Source: Euprymna scolopes
Taxonomy: Eukaryota; Mollusca; Cephalopoda; Sepiida; Sepiolidae
Length of the DNA stretch: 64,000 bases
Direction: 5' to 3'
NCBI GenBank assembly: GCA_024364805.1
Contig: CM044495.1
Span: 46,549,230-46,613,229, forward strand
The notes beneath the pieces were generated by a model. The model was not told the DNA's origin and made no database searches. It saw only the letters and a program-made list of their open reading frames with translations. The position numbers and the translations under genes were made by a program. Shown in pieces: positions 23,610-35,514 of the stretch (its first letter is position 1; every line of letters starts with the position of its first letter).

Positions 23610-23836
23610 GGGTTTAAACATAGAGAAGTCTTTTAGACTGAATGTTCAACGAGTCTCTGGAAATGTATGAAAGATGAGGGTTTAAACAGAAGTTTTCTTG
23701 ACTGAATGTTCCATAGGACGACCCAACGGGCCCTTGCAAATATAGGAAAGACAATGGTTTAATCACGGAGAAGTTTTCTCGACTCGTTATTCAGCGGATG
23801 ACTCAAAGCGCCACATCCTTAAACATATATAGCACA
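23610..23836. repeat. Degenerate tandem repeat, 3 units of ~70-80 bp
   Basis: Units start at about 23610, 23679 and 23756 with GGTTTAAACA / GGTTTAATCA, followed by AGAAGT, TTTTMGACT, GTTC/GTTATTC and an AAGAT/AAGACA-type end. Strongly diverged. Confidence 0.65.
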
Positions 23837-25980
23837 GTTGTTGTTTTTCTTTTCACGTGAGACGGGGTGTGGATGAGAATTTGACATGAACCTGCTACTC
23901 AAGTCTAGCTAGTGGAAATATCACCGACCTGTTTCCTTTCGGTATTATTGGTCGTGACTCCAGGAGGATATATGTGTTCGTCGCAGAAAAGTTCCAATTC
24001 ATAGAGATGGTCACGCATCTCTGATTCTTTCCTCGCCGTTATGTCCAATGAGGGACCTTGTGCCCCTCGAAGCAGAAAATGGTCTTCCATTATTGCTCCA
24101 TGTATGATGATCGTGATGAAACACCCTTGTTTTTTGTTTTTTTTTTCCAAGCGTCAGCTGAGCAAGATACAATATCTTTCCTTCCCCTTTCTTTCCCCCC
24201 CCTTTTTGTTTTTCCCGCCCCCGATCGGCACGTGCAGACGTCAGTCCCTTGGCTTCCATCGTGCATCATGTTTAAAAATAGAATGACGTCTGCTGAATTT
24301 CTTGTCGCCTGACAATGTGATCCCTAAGCTTGGGTTAATGGCGAGACCTACAGCTGCCCCGTTGAGTCAGTGTACCATTTTATTGCTTCTTCTTTTTTTC
24401 TCCGGTGTTGCCCGGACGCCGTTCGTCGCACTTTATATAAATAAATAAATATGCATGAAAAAATATAATCTCTTGGAACCCTCACTGTTTGAATAAGGGA
24501 AAATGTGTTTGTAATAAAACTGGCTTTGCAAATATAATAAAAATAAAAATCGAATATAAATCGTTTTCTCCTTGTTTTATCTTGACATTCTCTTTCTCGT
24601 TATTCCCATCTAGTTCCTATTTCATAAACGCACCACACATTTTGAATTCTAATGAGTATAGTGTGTTGAAAAACAAAAGAACAAAAACATTGTTTCTATC
24701 ATTCAGCAATAAGAGTAATTGTGAATGTACATCTGGAGAAGGTTGGAGTTTACCTCGGTCGAAAGGTTGAAAGTACAACCACCAAGATAATAAGGTCTGT
24801 CTTACCGCTGTTCAGTAATGAGAACCAACTTGTCAGTAATTGACATACGGTTATTCTCACCATATGACTTTTGTGGTACACCCGATCTGGATATTTAACA
24901 CAAATATCCCAAACAGGTAAAAATATGTCTTGAAAATAGTCTGTTAGTTACTCGCAGATTTAATCACGAATATTCAACACTACTAAAAATGTTAGTCTTG
25001 TAAATGTTTTGATACAGCACCATATGTATGGTAAACCAAGTTGTCACGTTGGTTTCTTCCGGCCAGGTGCATGTCTGTTTCAAGTATGTTTATTACTGTC
25101 AGATTATATTGTCGGTACATATTTAACACTGCTAAAACTGTTTAACATTTGTAGATACAGAAACTATTGATATTGCGTTAAATTAATAATAACGCATCTT
25201 GTGCCATATATGGTAACACTTATGATAGTACAGAGGGATTCCCTACCCCTATATGCCACTTGGGACGCTCCCCCTCTTGTCACTTTCCTGAGTTGCTCTG
25301 TGGCGACCTTCTTCATTTCAGCAATAGTCAGAAGATTGTTTTGATAATTTTCCTTGAGACAATTCCACAGCTAAAATACTGGGATTGAAGGATACGATCT
25401 AATATATTATTCATAATACTGCTCTGACGATCATTACGGTGCCCCGTGTTTTATTGGATTATAAACATTGGACTGTAACTTGATGGATAGATCAAGCATA
25501 AAATTAAGCTGAGTGATCGACTATAGTTGAGAGTAACCCGAAGGTTCGCTTATGTTAACTGTTACGCTGAGGTGTAGAAGTAGAACACTCCATTCGCCCT
25601 TGATCATTTTTTTTATAATGTTGAGTATTTTTCAAAGGAACACCAAGTACCGATTTTGTACTCTTTGATGCGAATGTTCGCTTATGGGCTTGGAAACCAG
25701 GGTTCAATCATTGGTCGAGTCATCCTAAAGACTTTTAAAATGGCACTTGATTCTCCTAATTTTACACTAACTGCTTAGCAAGAGGTCAAGGGCAAGTAAG
25801 ATAATCCTTGGAATAGTATGTTTTCGAAGAGTGATCGTTCGGGTCGCCCTCAACTATAATTTGTCACGAAAGCATCTTAATGGAATTAAGGAACTGTTTC
25901 ATGTTAGATTAAAATGGTTTTCATTTTTCTAAGTCGAAAATGAATTTCAGTTCTAAGATACTGTTTATTTTACTTGTGGC
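23837..25980. other. No supported gene
   Basis: At 25230-25380 one minus-strand frame reads LWNCLKENYQNNLLTIAEMK and stays open for about 65 codons, in a GC-richer context that might be an old transposase tail. I cannot name a family. The rest, including a pyrimidine-rich patch at 24120-24220, is unassigned. Confidence 0.4.
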
Positions 25981-26002
25981 TGTTCTCACCAATAAGCCTG
26001 GA

Positions 26003-26740
26003 GTTGCTCCATGTTTTGTAAATAGATCAATGGGTGTGGAGTTGCCCGACGTCTTGTCAGTATCTCTGTAGTTGCCCGAAGTCTTGTCAATATCTCTGGA
26101 CTTGCTCCACCTCTTGTGAGTGAGGCAGCAGTTGCTCCACCTCTCGTCAATGGGTCGGCAGAAGGTTCATCTCTCGGCGGCAGATCAATAGTAAGTTGAT
26201 CTCTCGATAGTAGTTAACCCTCTCGCCAGTAGGTTGGCAGTTGCTTCCCATCCTGTAAATATCTGGGGTATTTATCTGTCTTCCATCAATAGGTTGCTCA
26301 CTATTTATCTAGCGTCCTCAACCGTGTTATCTTAATAAGCCGTAGTATGTCGTTTCTATAGGTCAGGCCTTTCTACACCTCCTGTCACTAGGTTGGAAGT
26401 GCTTCGAAAGCCTCCACCCTAAAGGGAGGTTCGTTTCTCTATCCCCTTCTTCCAATATGCTGAGATTTTCTTGAAGCATTTGTATTCAATAGTTAATGCC
26501 TACTACTTTATCCTGGCATTGGGTTGGACTTTCCTCCATGCCGTTCTGCCAATATGCTGGTCTTTCCTTCGCGTTTTCCTGCCAGTGGGCTGCGCCTTCC
26601 TCCAGCGCCTTTTAAAAAATAAACCGTCATTCGTCCATCTGCTCTTGCCAATGGGCCGGATTTTTTCCTACTTGCTCCTGCTAATGGGCCAGACTGATCA
26701 ACCTCCATCGCATCATATAAATAGGCCAGATGTTCCTGAA
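26003..26740. repeat. Degenerate minisatellite, 30-bp then 33-bp period
   Basis: Units begin at 26041, 26071, 26101, 26131, 26161 and 26191 (exactly 30 bp; core GTTGCTCCACCTCT then GTCAATGGGT). A second block has units at 26526, 26559, 26592, 26625 and 26658 (exactly 33 bp; core CTTTCCTCC then CTGCCAATGGGC). The region between is more decayed. In the second block both strands have an open frame of 11-residue repeats (plus-strand units such as CWSFLRVFLPV). No start context, splice signal or known repeat protein supports coding. Confidence 0.8.
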
Positions 26741-26839
26741 TATAGACTAGGGCTTCCTTCACCTCACTCTACTGAAAGGATGGATCTTCTCCTCCTTATT
26801 CTGTTGAGGGACCAGCTCTTCCTATAATTCATCCTGGGG

Positions 26840-28470
26840 TCTTTCTCCGTCTTCTTTATAAGAACACACGTCCAAATCCACATCCTCAATTGCTTCAATG
26901 CTAGAACAAAATTTACAGCACTTTTGTTTTTATTTTAATTTATTTTATTTCAATTAGAATCAAAATCTGCAAAATAATGTACAAACCTGAGATTCCAACA
27001 GATATCCAAGTATGAAAAAAACACTGTAAAGCAGTCGTTGTTTCATTGTTTATTTTAATAAAATGACGTCAAACATGAGCACACATGTTTTAGATTAAAC
27101 TGGAACGAAAATGTCTTTATACATCATTTTTCGGACTCCTTGGAAGGGGAGGGAGGATTGGGGGTCAAGGGATGTAACTCTCCACCAGAGAGTTAAAAAA
27201 AATAATAACACTGACCTAATGGTCATATTTTGTTAATTTCTTTATATAACAATTTTTTAAATCTGTCTTTTAATTATGTAATTCTCATCTGGTTTGAACC
27301 ACTGGAGACCACTGATAGTTAATTCAGTGTTTTAATACAATCAAATAACAAGTATAGCATTTCTATATGGGCTATCCGTTGTTTATACCGTTTATTGAGT
27401 CATGAGGTTATGGCATGAGCCTAAGGTATATAAGGGCATAATGTGGATCAGGTTTGGTTGTCATGGTGACATAAGAATTCAGCTGGTTCTCGGTAAAGAA
27501 TATTATCAAAGATTTTAGGGTGAAATGAAGCAGAAATAATTTTTTTAAATCTTAAAAGTTCATTTTTGCACATGTGTGTATAAAAGACATGTAAGTTTAA
27601 TTTACAATTAGTTTATTTCCAGTTTGTGAATGTTTATTGATATACGTTTGGTTAAATACAATGCCGTTTAAACTGTTTAAAGGATGTTTGTACTCAAGTT
27701 AAAATCAATGATATATAGGATAGTGAAACTGGGGTGAGGGAGGATGGAATAAACTAACAATAAAATAAGAAAGACAGTCTAAATCAAGCAAGCCCTCCTT
27801 TCAATATTGTGTTCCCTCCCCCCCTGAGAGTGTTCATGTTTGCCACCAAATGACATATTCTGTCACTCTCCCTGTCTCTTTCACAAACACTATCTTTCTC
27901 CATGTTTCAGGCAACACACTCGAATGCGCAATGCCTACTAGGCACTGTGTTCGAGTGTCTAAGATCTCTGTATAGGGGTTTGTCAGAACAATCTGGCATG
28001 AGGATACTTTTTTCCATAGAAGTAAACCCTGACCAAATATTCAGAATCACATAGTATTCGCTGCCCAAATAAGATCTCCTCGCTATGGCTAACGCATAGC
28101 TTTTACGAGAAATGGTGCACCTTCTCCAAGTGGTGTTACCTCAAGTAACAGCACGAAACTGGATACTCCACCAGACTAGATAAGTGATTGTCCTGGAATT
28201 CAGTAAGAGTAAGAGACCAAAATAAAAGATATAATACAATATATGAAAATGGTTAATTGGGGAGAGGGAAATTATTAACTCAGTGTTGGAGAAATAAAGA
28301 AGTTGAGAACATAAAAAACTTAAATGGAATATTCGAATATCTATGTATCTCATATAGAGTTTAAGTGTTAGCCCCAGGTTGTGGGCCTCTTGATTTCTGA
28401 GAACTTCGACTGAAGTAAAATAAAACAAAAAAAAAAGCGAAAATAAACCCTTAAGCTTCTAAGTTCATAA
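26840..28470. other. No recognised gene
   Basis: AT-rich with C-rich and G-rich patches (27130-27190, 27800-27830). Only the small hairpin at 27916-27958 stands out. Confidence 0.55.
27916..27958. repeat. Two-tier hairpin
   Basis: ACACTCGAA and TTCGAGTGT pair outside an internal loop, and TGCCTA/TAGGCA pair inside around a single base. It is too short for a typical animal pre-miRNA. Confidence 0.7.
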
Positions 28471-28475
28471 CTTAA

Positions 28476-28751
28476 TAATTTGAAAGTAATGTTAGGCAAG
28501 TCCAGTGATATATATTTAAAGGATTTAAAATATTTTAAAATGCCATTAAGTCTTATCCGATAGTAAAGAGACAAATAAGAAATGAGCGCGACTCATTTCT
28601 TATTTGTCTCTTTACTATCGGATAAGACTTAATGGCATTTTAAAATATTTTAAATCCTTTAAATATATATCACTGGACTTGCCTAACATTACTTTCAAAT
28701 TAAGTCTTATCCGATAGTAAAGAGACAAATAAGAAATGAGCGCGACTCATT
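28476..28751. repeat. Perfect 111-bp fold-back plus third direct copy
   Basis: 28476-28586 and 28592-28702 are exact reverse complements around the 5-nt spacer CGCGA. 28699-28751 then repeats 28545-28597 directly (53 bp, no differences seen). The net effect is a 154-bp insertion. The turning point is a natural small hairpin, AATGAG-CGCGA-CTCATT (28581-28597), and the return point shares ATT with the third copy. This is what fold-back template switching would leave. A library or assembly artefact is the alternative, as the large gap starts about 700 bp away. Confidence 0.9.
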
Positions 28752-28759
28752 GGTATAGT

Positions 28760-29446
28760 AAAAAGAAGTATGCTGTTCTTTGTAATCTGTGTATATAATG
28801 TGTGTATATAAATAATTTATATTATATATGTATATCATGAAATAATATAGCATGTACATATTAGTTTCATTATTTACTTCATTGGTGCTCAACGCATAAG
28901 TAGACGTGAGTAATTGTAGCATGAAATATACTTATTGCAAATAAGATTAAACTCCTAATAGTGAAACACAATCGTTTTTGTAAACACTTTATAATAAATT
29001 ATAGTTTGGTGTTATTCATATGTAATATTATTGTCCATTTTTGCAATATATATGCTAGAGTTTTACTGATATTAATAGTAATTAATTAAAACGAGCAAAA
29101 TATAGATCACCAAAATCTTTAAAATATTAATTTTAATGGGACGTAATTTGAATGAGAATAATATAGATCTATCGTCAATAGTTTTTAAGCTAATTAAATA
29201 TATGTAAGCAAAAAAAAGAATATTTAAGGGTGGATAACCAGTTGATGCCGTCCAGTTGAAAATAAAATACTCGATATATAATAAAATGAAATGCCGTGGA
29301 AAGAGAATTGTTTAATAGGCGCAAAATCAAAAGCAAATCAAACCATCACAAAATGAAATTTGTGAAATGTGTTTATTAATAACATAGTGGGGCAGTTGCT
29401 GAAACCATCTTTCACTTAGTGATACAAGCACCAAAATTGAAATTTG
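28760..29446. other. No recognised gene
   Basis: AT-rich sequence between the fold-back and the gap. Nothing assignable. Confidence 0.6.
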
Positions 29447-30261
29447 NNNNNNNNNNNNNNNNNNNNNNNNNNNNNNNNNNNNNNNNNNNNNNNNNNNNNN
29501 NNNNNNNNNNNNNNNNNNNNNNNNNNNNNNNNNNNNNNNNNNNNNNNNNNNNNNNNNNNNNNNNNNNNNNNNNNNNNNNNNNNNNNNNNNNNNNNNNNNN
29601 NNNNNNNNNNNNNNNNNNNNNNNNNNNNNNNNNNNNNNNNNNNNNNNNNNNNNNNNNNNNNNNNNNNNNNNNNNNNNNNNNNNNNNNNNNNNNNNNNNNN
29701 NNNNNNNNNNNNNNNNNNNNNNNNNNNNNNNNNNNNNNNNNNNNNNNNNNNNNNNNNNNNNNNNNNNNNNNNNNNNNNNNNNNNNNNNNNNNNNNNNNNN
29801 NNNNNNNNNNNNNNNNNNNNNNNNNNNNNNNNNNNNNNNNNNNNNNNNNNNNNNNNNNNNNNNNNNNNNNNNNNNNNNNNNNNNNNNNNNNNNNNNNNNN
29901 NNNNNNNNNNNNNNNNNNNNNNNNNNNNNNNNNNNNNNNNNNNNNNNNNNNNNNNNNNNNNNNNNNNNNNNNNNNNNNNNNNNNNNNNNNNNNNNNNNNN
30001 NNNNNNNNNNNNNNNNNNNNNNNNNNNNNNNNNNNNNNNNNNNNNNNNNNNNNNNNNNNNNNNNNNNNNNNNNNNNNNNNNNNNNNNNNNNNNNNNNNNN
30101 NNNNNNNNNNNNNNNNNNNNNNNNNNNNNNNNNNNNNNNNNNNNNNNNNNNNNNNNNNNNNNNNNNNNNNNNNNNNNNNNNNNNNNNNNNNNNNNNNNNN
30201 NNNNNNNNNNNNNNNNNNNNNNNNNNNNNNNNNNNNNNNNNNNNNNNNNNNNNNNNNNNNN
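29447..30261. other. Assembly gap (815 N)
   Basis: Unknown bases. The right edge is a (TA)n run, a common cause of assembly breaks. Any frame running through it is meaningless. Confidence 1.

Positions 30262-30289
<28 letters not shown>
30262..30289. repeat. (TA)n at gap edge
   Basis: TA units abut the gap, so the true array length is unknown. Confidence 0.95.
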
Positions 30290-30292
<3 letters not shown>

Positions 30293-33200
30293 ATGTCAAT
30301 ACGCCCCAAAGAACGTATCTTTCACCAACGATATACTGCAGATAAATTGTGTTCGTTAGTTTGGTCAATTAAAATGAACTCAAGTTAAAAATGAAAGTTG
30401 CCCATGTTACCGTTTTTACCCAGCAAAAGTTCAAATGCCACAGATGAAATCAACTGATCCACATAGTTGCAAAAAAAAGACATACAGAAAAAATCAGAGA
30501 AATAAAAATGAGTCTTTGTTTGAAACTATCGAAGCTTCAAATATATAAAAAAAAAAATGTATCATTTTTATTTGAAACTTAATATTTAAATTGAAATAAT
30601 CATATTTAAACCATATACATTGTACACTGTTATTGAATATCTTTGTACAAGGAAAAGGAGAAAGTTTAAAATCATAAGGATATATGGATTCCTTTAATGT
30701 TAGTCGAAATATTCTAAAATGTATTGACCGTGTATTCCTCTAGTGTTGCGTTACTTTCATGGCTTAAAAAAGTTCAGATGCATACATATATATATATATA
30801 TGTGTGTGTGTGTGTAATATATGTGCATTTACATGTGTCTGTGCATGTGTGTATATATGTATACATATATAATGTGTGTATGTATACGAATAAAACATCA
30901 ATAGATTGATATTTCGCTTTTTTCTTTCTTTTTTTTTGGAAAGAAACTTTATTAAAGTGAAACCGATATTTGTAATGCCTTCTATGTAAAATATAGAATT
31001 CTAAGGTGGGGGGAATTGAAAAGGTAGGATTAGGCATTTAAGAAATATAATATTCAGGTAATATTGGACATGTGGGGTGCTAGATGAAAATAAACGTACA
31101 ACTATCTTCGTACGTTGTAACCTTAAGTAGAGCATCTTAAGAAATTTGTCGATTAAATAAACGAAATATTTGTCTACTGATGTGCCTGCATGATTTTGTC
31201 TTATCGCCTATTGTTTGTCCTTTTTACTAATTGATATTATTATATATATAAGATTGATTGGTTCGATATATATTTATATATATAATATTATAGTTTATTT
31301 AAAGCATTGGTCGTATATAAGTATATCGGTTTCTGATAAGGTTTTTTGTCATGTGAAAAATAATGTGAACAAAAACAAATATACAATATATGCGATGTTT
31401 GTCTTGGAATCTATTTAACAGTTGAAATACTTTTTTTGTTTGAAATGTAGCAAGTAGTGGAATATATATATAGTAAAAATACAGATAAATAGTATCTTTA
31501 TATGAGAACCTATCGATAATATACTAGATAGAGCAATTAACAAAACAAGAAAAACAAACGAGGAAAATAAGAATAGTATCAAGAGTGTAAAATGAAGAAA
31601 CAGTCTACCTTTCAAATTTCATGGGTTAAGACAATTTTTTTATCAGAAAACAAACATTTGTAAGCCGACGTGTCACTGGTTAGCATATATTTTGAAAATA
31701 TATAAAAACTTATATCTGGACTGCAAAGCATTTTGAAAAGATAATTAGAGTGAAAGTAAAAAATACATTGAAGAAAAAATCATATAATTAATAATTAATC
31801 AGTTTATAAAAGTTTGTTCTGAATGAATCTACTGAAAACTTAAATAAATTATTAGAAATAACATAATATGCAAGTTTTTGAAAAATAACTATGACTTTTG
31901 TTCATATCTTTCACTGTTCAGCTTTTTCGCATTACACAACGCCTTATATGTATATATATATAATTTGATATGATTTATATATATTCATTTCTTTTTTTTG
32001 TCTATTTTCAATTATGTGATGAATTTGTTATGGGAAGTGCATTTATTTTATATCGATTGTATAGTTTTAAAAGAAAGACCATTATTGTAATATCCTTTCT
32101 TTTAAGTCTCACGTTTAATTCAGTCAGAGATTAAATATAAATTTTTCTTTTAATTTTCAGTAAAATTATATAAAAAATAAAATGAAAAAAAAAACAAAGA
32201 AATGCAAGTACATTCATGCGTAACAAGGTATGTAAAAATAAAATGACAAAGTTGAAGGAAACTTATAATGAAAAAAACATGTTGAAAAAAATGTTTAATA
32301 AAATAAAACTCGAGATTCAAGCCGCTTAGAATAATGATGAAAATAACAAAAATGGAAATAGTTTGTTTTCCCAATAGCTGTTTTATGGCGCGTTTTAGTC
32401 GTAAGTACGAATAAGACTGTTTTATTTGTTTACCCATAAAACAATAACACATGTTTGCCTTCACTGACTTGATCATGCTACAATGTTTTACTTTTTGAAA
32501 ATGTTTTAAAATATTTTTTTACGTTGAAGAAATAACATTTCTAACATAACGAGAACCATAGAAAATTTCATACTTGTCACATTCATCTGTTGCTACCTCG
32601 ATTGATATATTCTTATACTATGGTCGTCCAGTGTTTCACACATTCCCTTATTCAAATTTAAACGATTTAACTAAAAGTGATACAATATTATATTAAGTAT
32701 ACTTAATATAATAATGTAGTTTTAGGCTATATCTGATTATGTGAAGCTATCTATAAAAATCTCATAGGAGTTATGAATCTGTAATAAAAAACATAAAACA
32801 GACAAATATCTTACGGGCGTTCAATGCGAATGTAAAACCGCTAGATATCATTGAACCTATTAAGAACAGAACAGATACTGCATTTTTATCCTAGTCGGCA
32901 AGCCAAGAAAGAGCATTTCAGTTAGTTTCGCATTTCACACGACGGCGATGTCAGATGAAAGTTTTAAAAATTAGGGATCGCCAGATTAACGAAAGTAATT
33001 TTTTTAAGTATGAAGGGTGATAACATACGGTCAAGCAAGGGTTTTCCTTAATAGAGTATTATATGAATCCTAAAAAGCAAATAAAAATTACACATACTGT
33101 GCTTTACTTGGTAATATCACTAATGTAAAAAGAAAACTATTTATCATCTTATATATATAAAAAAAACTCAGGAGTCGATCGAAGCGTTTTGTACAATTGT

Positions 33201-33549
33201 TACGATACAAAAAATAAATATACAAAAACCCATGTTTCCCTTTTTTCAACTTCACTCATCAAAAATCTCTCAGAACATTTGGGCAAAACATTGAGATGGA
33301 TTCTTGACTTTTCGATCTTCGCCATTCTATTGTATTTCATATGTTTTCTCAATGTAATAAGTAGTTTTCGACTGACAGCTATTTCGTCATTTCCTGACTC
33401 ATCATCATGTTGAAGTGTTACATGCACAGCAACCCCGAGATACGAATCGAGACCGATATATGACGGTTAAGTTCTACCCTTTGACACAACAACCTCATTA
33501 CTGTTTACAAAAGTTTTGCCTCTCGCTCACTCTCTCTATCTCTCTCTCC

Positions 33550-33550
<1 letters not shown>
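30290..33550. other. No recognised gene
   Basis: Very AT-rich. It contains short (TA)n/(TG)n tracts (30785-30815) and a 28-bp perfect palindrome (32686-32713). No exon, SINE or LINE could be recognised. Confidence 0.6.
32686..32713. repeat. 28-bp perfect palindrome
   Basis: TATTATATTAAGTA followed by its exact reverse complement. In such AT-rich DNA this may be chance. Confidence 0.85.

Positions 33551-33552
<2 letters not shown>

Positions 33553-33583
<31 letters not shown>
33553..33583. repeat. (TA)n microsatellite
   Basis: Preceded by a CTCTCTC tract at 33522-33551. It lies next to the hammerhead-like repeat. Confidence 0.95.
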
Positions 33584-33587
<4 letters not shown>

Positions 33588-33592
33588 AAATA

Positions 33593-33638
33593 CCTGCAGA
33601 CACTAGTGTTTCATCCTTTCGGGAATCATCAGTGCAGG
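33593..33638 (-). ncRNA. Hammerhead ribozyme candidate
   Basis: Read on the minus strand: CCTGCA (stem I), CTGATGA (core), TTCC-CGAAA-GGAT (stem II), GAAA (core), CAC-TA-GTG (stem III), T then C at 33599 (predicted cleavage site), TGCAGG (stem I, 6 perfect pairs with CCTGCA). All invariant core bases are in the right order. The weak points are a U-U pair at the base of stem II and a 2-nt stem III loop. Minimal stem III is known for hammerheads of Penelope-like elements and retrozymes. A decayed copy lies at 46752-46792. Activity is inferred, not shown. Confidence 0.6.
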
Positions 33639-33838
33639 GTGACACGATTACTGTCACTCGGGAGATTCGAATCCGCCACGAAGCCATCTCTGAATTTATT
33701 ACCAAGGAAAAAAAACCCACGGCCAACCTTAACATTTAAAAATAACCGCAAAAAATATCGTTGAAATTTAAACATTTGAGACCTCAGTCTATCGTGATCT
33801 AATGATAATATGATCTGGATATGTGAGCTTATATGACC
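33593..33838 (-). mobile_element. Hammerhead-bearing dispersed repeat R4, copy 1
   Basis: Beyond the hammerhead motif it shares with 46752-47050, in order: GAATCCG/GAATTCC, CCACGAAGCC/GGCTTCGTT, the TATCGTGATCT block and ATGACCGACTT. No protein-coding part is visible. This would fit a terminal repeat of a Penelope-like element or a retrozyme-type unit, but neither assignment is proven. Confidence 0.5.
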
Positions 33839-33839
33839 G

Positions 33840-33850
33840 ACTTTTATTTC

Positions 33851-33944
<94 letters not shown>

Positions 33945-33955
33945 GAAATAAAAGT
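33840..33955. repeat. 116-bp perfect palindrome around (TA)n
   Basis: ACTTTTATTTCGTA, about 88 bp of TA, then TACGAAATAAAAGT. The TA tract is itself self-complementary, so the whole can extrude as one cruciform. Confidence 0.9.
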
Positions 33956-34695
33956 TGAACGTCTGTGTGTGTCTTGTCACGAATAGGCTCCTTTATGGTT
34001 GACTATTATAGAAAACTGATCACATATAATGATAGAAGATATATTGAGACACAGTAATGGGTATGTTTGATCTGGCATAATGACGATTCATTAAAATTGT
34101 GGGGTCTGCGTACGCGCCTAGTCCACAAAGTATGGAAATAATACTTTGATAATTTTTACATTTTTTATGTACATCTAAAAAAAAACGTTTACAAGTGTTT
34201 TTGATAAGTATGTTTTAAATAGGGATGGTATAATAAAATTGTGGGGTCTGCGTTCGCGCCTGGCCTCCATAGAATGAAAATAGGCACAAACTTTAATAAA
34301 GACTTTTCCCATCTATCTGCGTAAGTATACTTTGATAATTATACGGTATTTCTTCAAACTGAAACATAATAAAAATTATGGGGTGTTCATTCGCGCCTGA
34401 CCTCCGTAGAATAGAAATATGTCACAAAGTTTAACAAGTTTTTTTAATATAGATCTACAGAATATTGTGATAAGTGTTTCAGTGTGAACATGTATGGTAT
34501 AATAACCCATATTTATTATATTCATTATCTATTTTATTTTTACTTTCATCATATTTTGTTTGGGTTTTGATACCCCCAAATTCGAGGCCAGCTCTTTACA
34601 ACCCTTCCTTTTGATAACATATCATACTTTCATAAATCAGAGTCCATTTCCCGTAGGCTCTTTTTGAACCCAGTCAACGCCGGGTACTTTTGCTA

Positions 34696-34696
<1 letters not shown>
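33943..34696 (+). mobile_element. Helitron/HINE-like element with internal tandem repeats
   Basis: The 5' side begins ACGAAATAAAAGTTGAACG then TCTGTGTGTGTC. The 3' end is CAACGCCGGGTAC, TTTTGCTAG and T. Inside are three tandem ~140-bp units starting at about 34093, 34235 and 34372 (AAAATTGTGGGGTCTGCG, then CGCGCCT). Non-autonomous Helentron-associated elements commonly carry internal tandem repeats. No coding sequence. The 5' boundary is uncertain because of the palindrome. Confidence 0.55.
34091..34500 (+). repeat. Tandem array, 3 units of ~140 bp
   Basis: Offsets of 142 and 137 bp between units. Each unit has the conserved GTGGGGT..GCG..CGCGCCT start and an ACTTTGATAA or TGTGATAAG end. Confidence 0.8.

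Positions 34697-34729
<33 letters not shown>
34697..34729. repeat. (TA)n microsatellite
   Basis: Starts at the insertion T of the Helitron-like 3' end. Confidence 0.95.
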
Positions 34730-34730
<1 letters not shown>

Positions 34731-34870
34731 ATTTTTCAAATATACATTACACTGTCTTTTGTTTCATTGCTCTAACCATGTCGGGTCTGGACTAAAAAAC
34801 AGTTCAAACTGACACTATAATATATGCTTATAACGCATACAATCTCATTCTTACGATCAAACACATTTGT

Positions 34871-34872
<2 letters not shown>

Positions 34873-34911
<39 letters not shown>
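34873..34911. repeat. Poly-T (39)
   Basis: Long T run inside AT-rich sequence. A lysine run in minus-strand frames results from it. Confidence 0.97.
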
Positions 34912-34912
<1 letters not shown>

Positions 34913-35514
34913 GCAAAATAACTTGACCCACTTAAATATATATGTATGTATAAAAGAAAAACAAATATTTGGATCTTGGAATGTAACTATATTATGTATC
35001 ATGCAAAACAGATTTGTAAATATACCTACATTTTTACACGATGGAGAAGCTATTTCGTTATGCAGAAACAAATGATTATTATGAATATAACGTCTGTTTT
35101 CGTGCATACCCTCTTCAGAAAAATTAGAAATTCTTTGCAGCATTATATTGTAATGCATTTTTGTTCTAGGCAAACAGAAAATCTTTGGACAAGACATTAA
35201 ATATTTGGTCAGAGTTATATATGCAAGTGTTAAATTTAATTTCAAGAGTTCATACTTGATGCAATGTATAGTTATGAATCAGATATACACATATAATATT
35301 TAGTCGAAGTAATAGTTAAATTTACGAATGGGTAATTATCTTTGAAATGCATTTATCTTATATAATAATTATTTGTATGTTTTATAAAGACAGACTTATT
35401 CAGTTATAATATTAAAAAAGCAACTTATAGTAATTAATAGCAAATATTGAATTCATCTATTCTATTAAACAATATAAGACAAGAGGTTATTATTCTTTCA
35501 GAGTTCACATCATG

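Noticed and set aside
26471-26827. 118-codon plus-strand frame as a gene
   Set aside because: It is a read-through of the 33-bp minisatellite, and the opposite strand is equally open. No promoter, splice or homology support.
29412-30388. Open frames of about 300 codons on both strands
   Set aside because: They are created by the run of N bases, and no protein can be inferred.
34772-35245. 157-codon minus-strand open frame
   Set aside because: It contains a poly-lysine stretch from the T39 run and has no domain, start context or repeat-family match.
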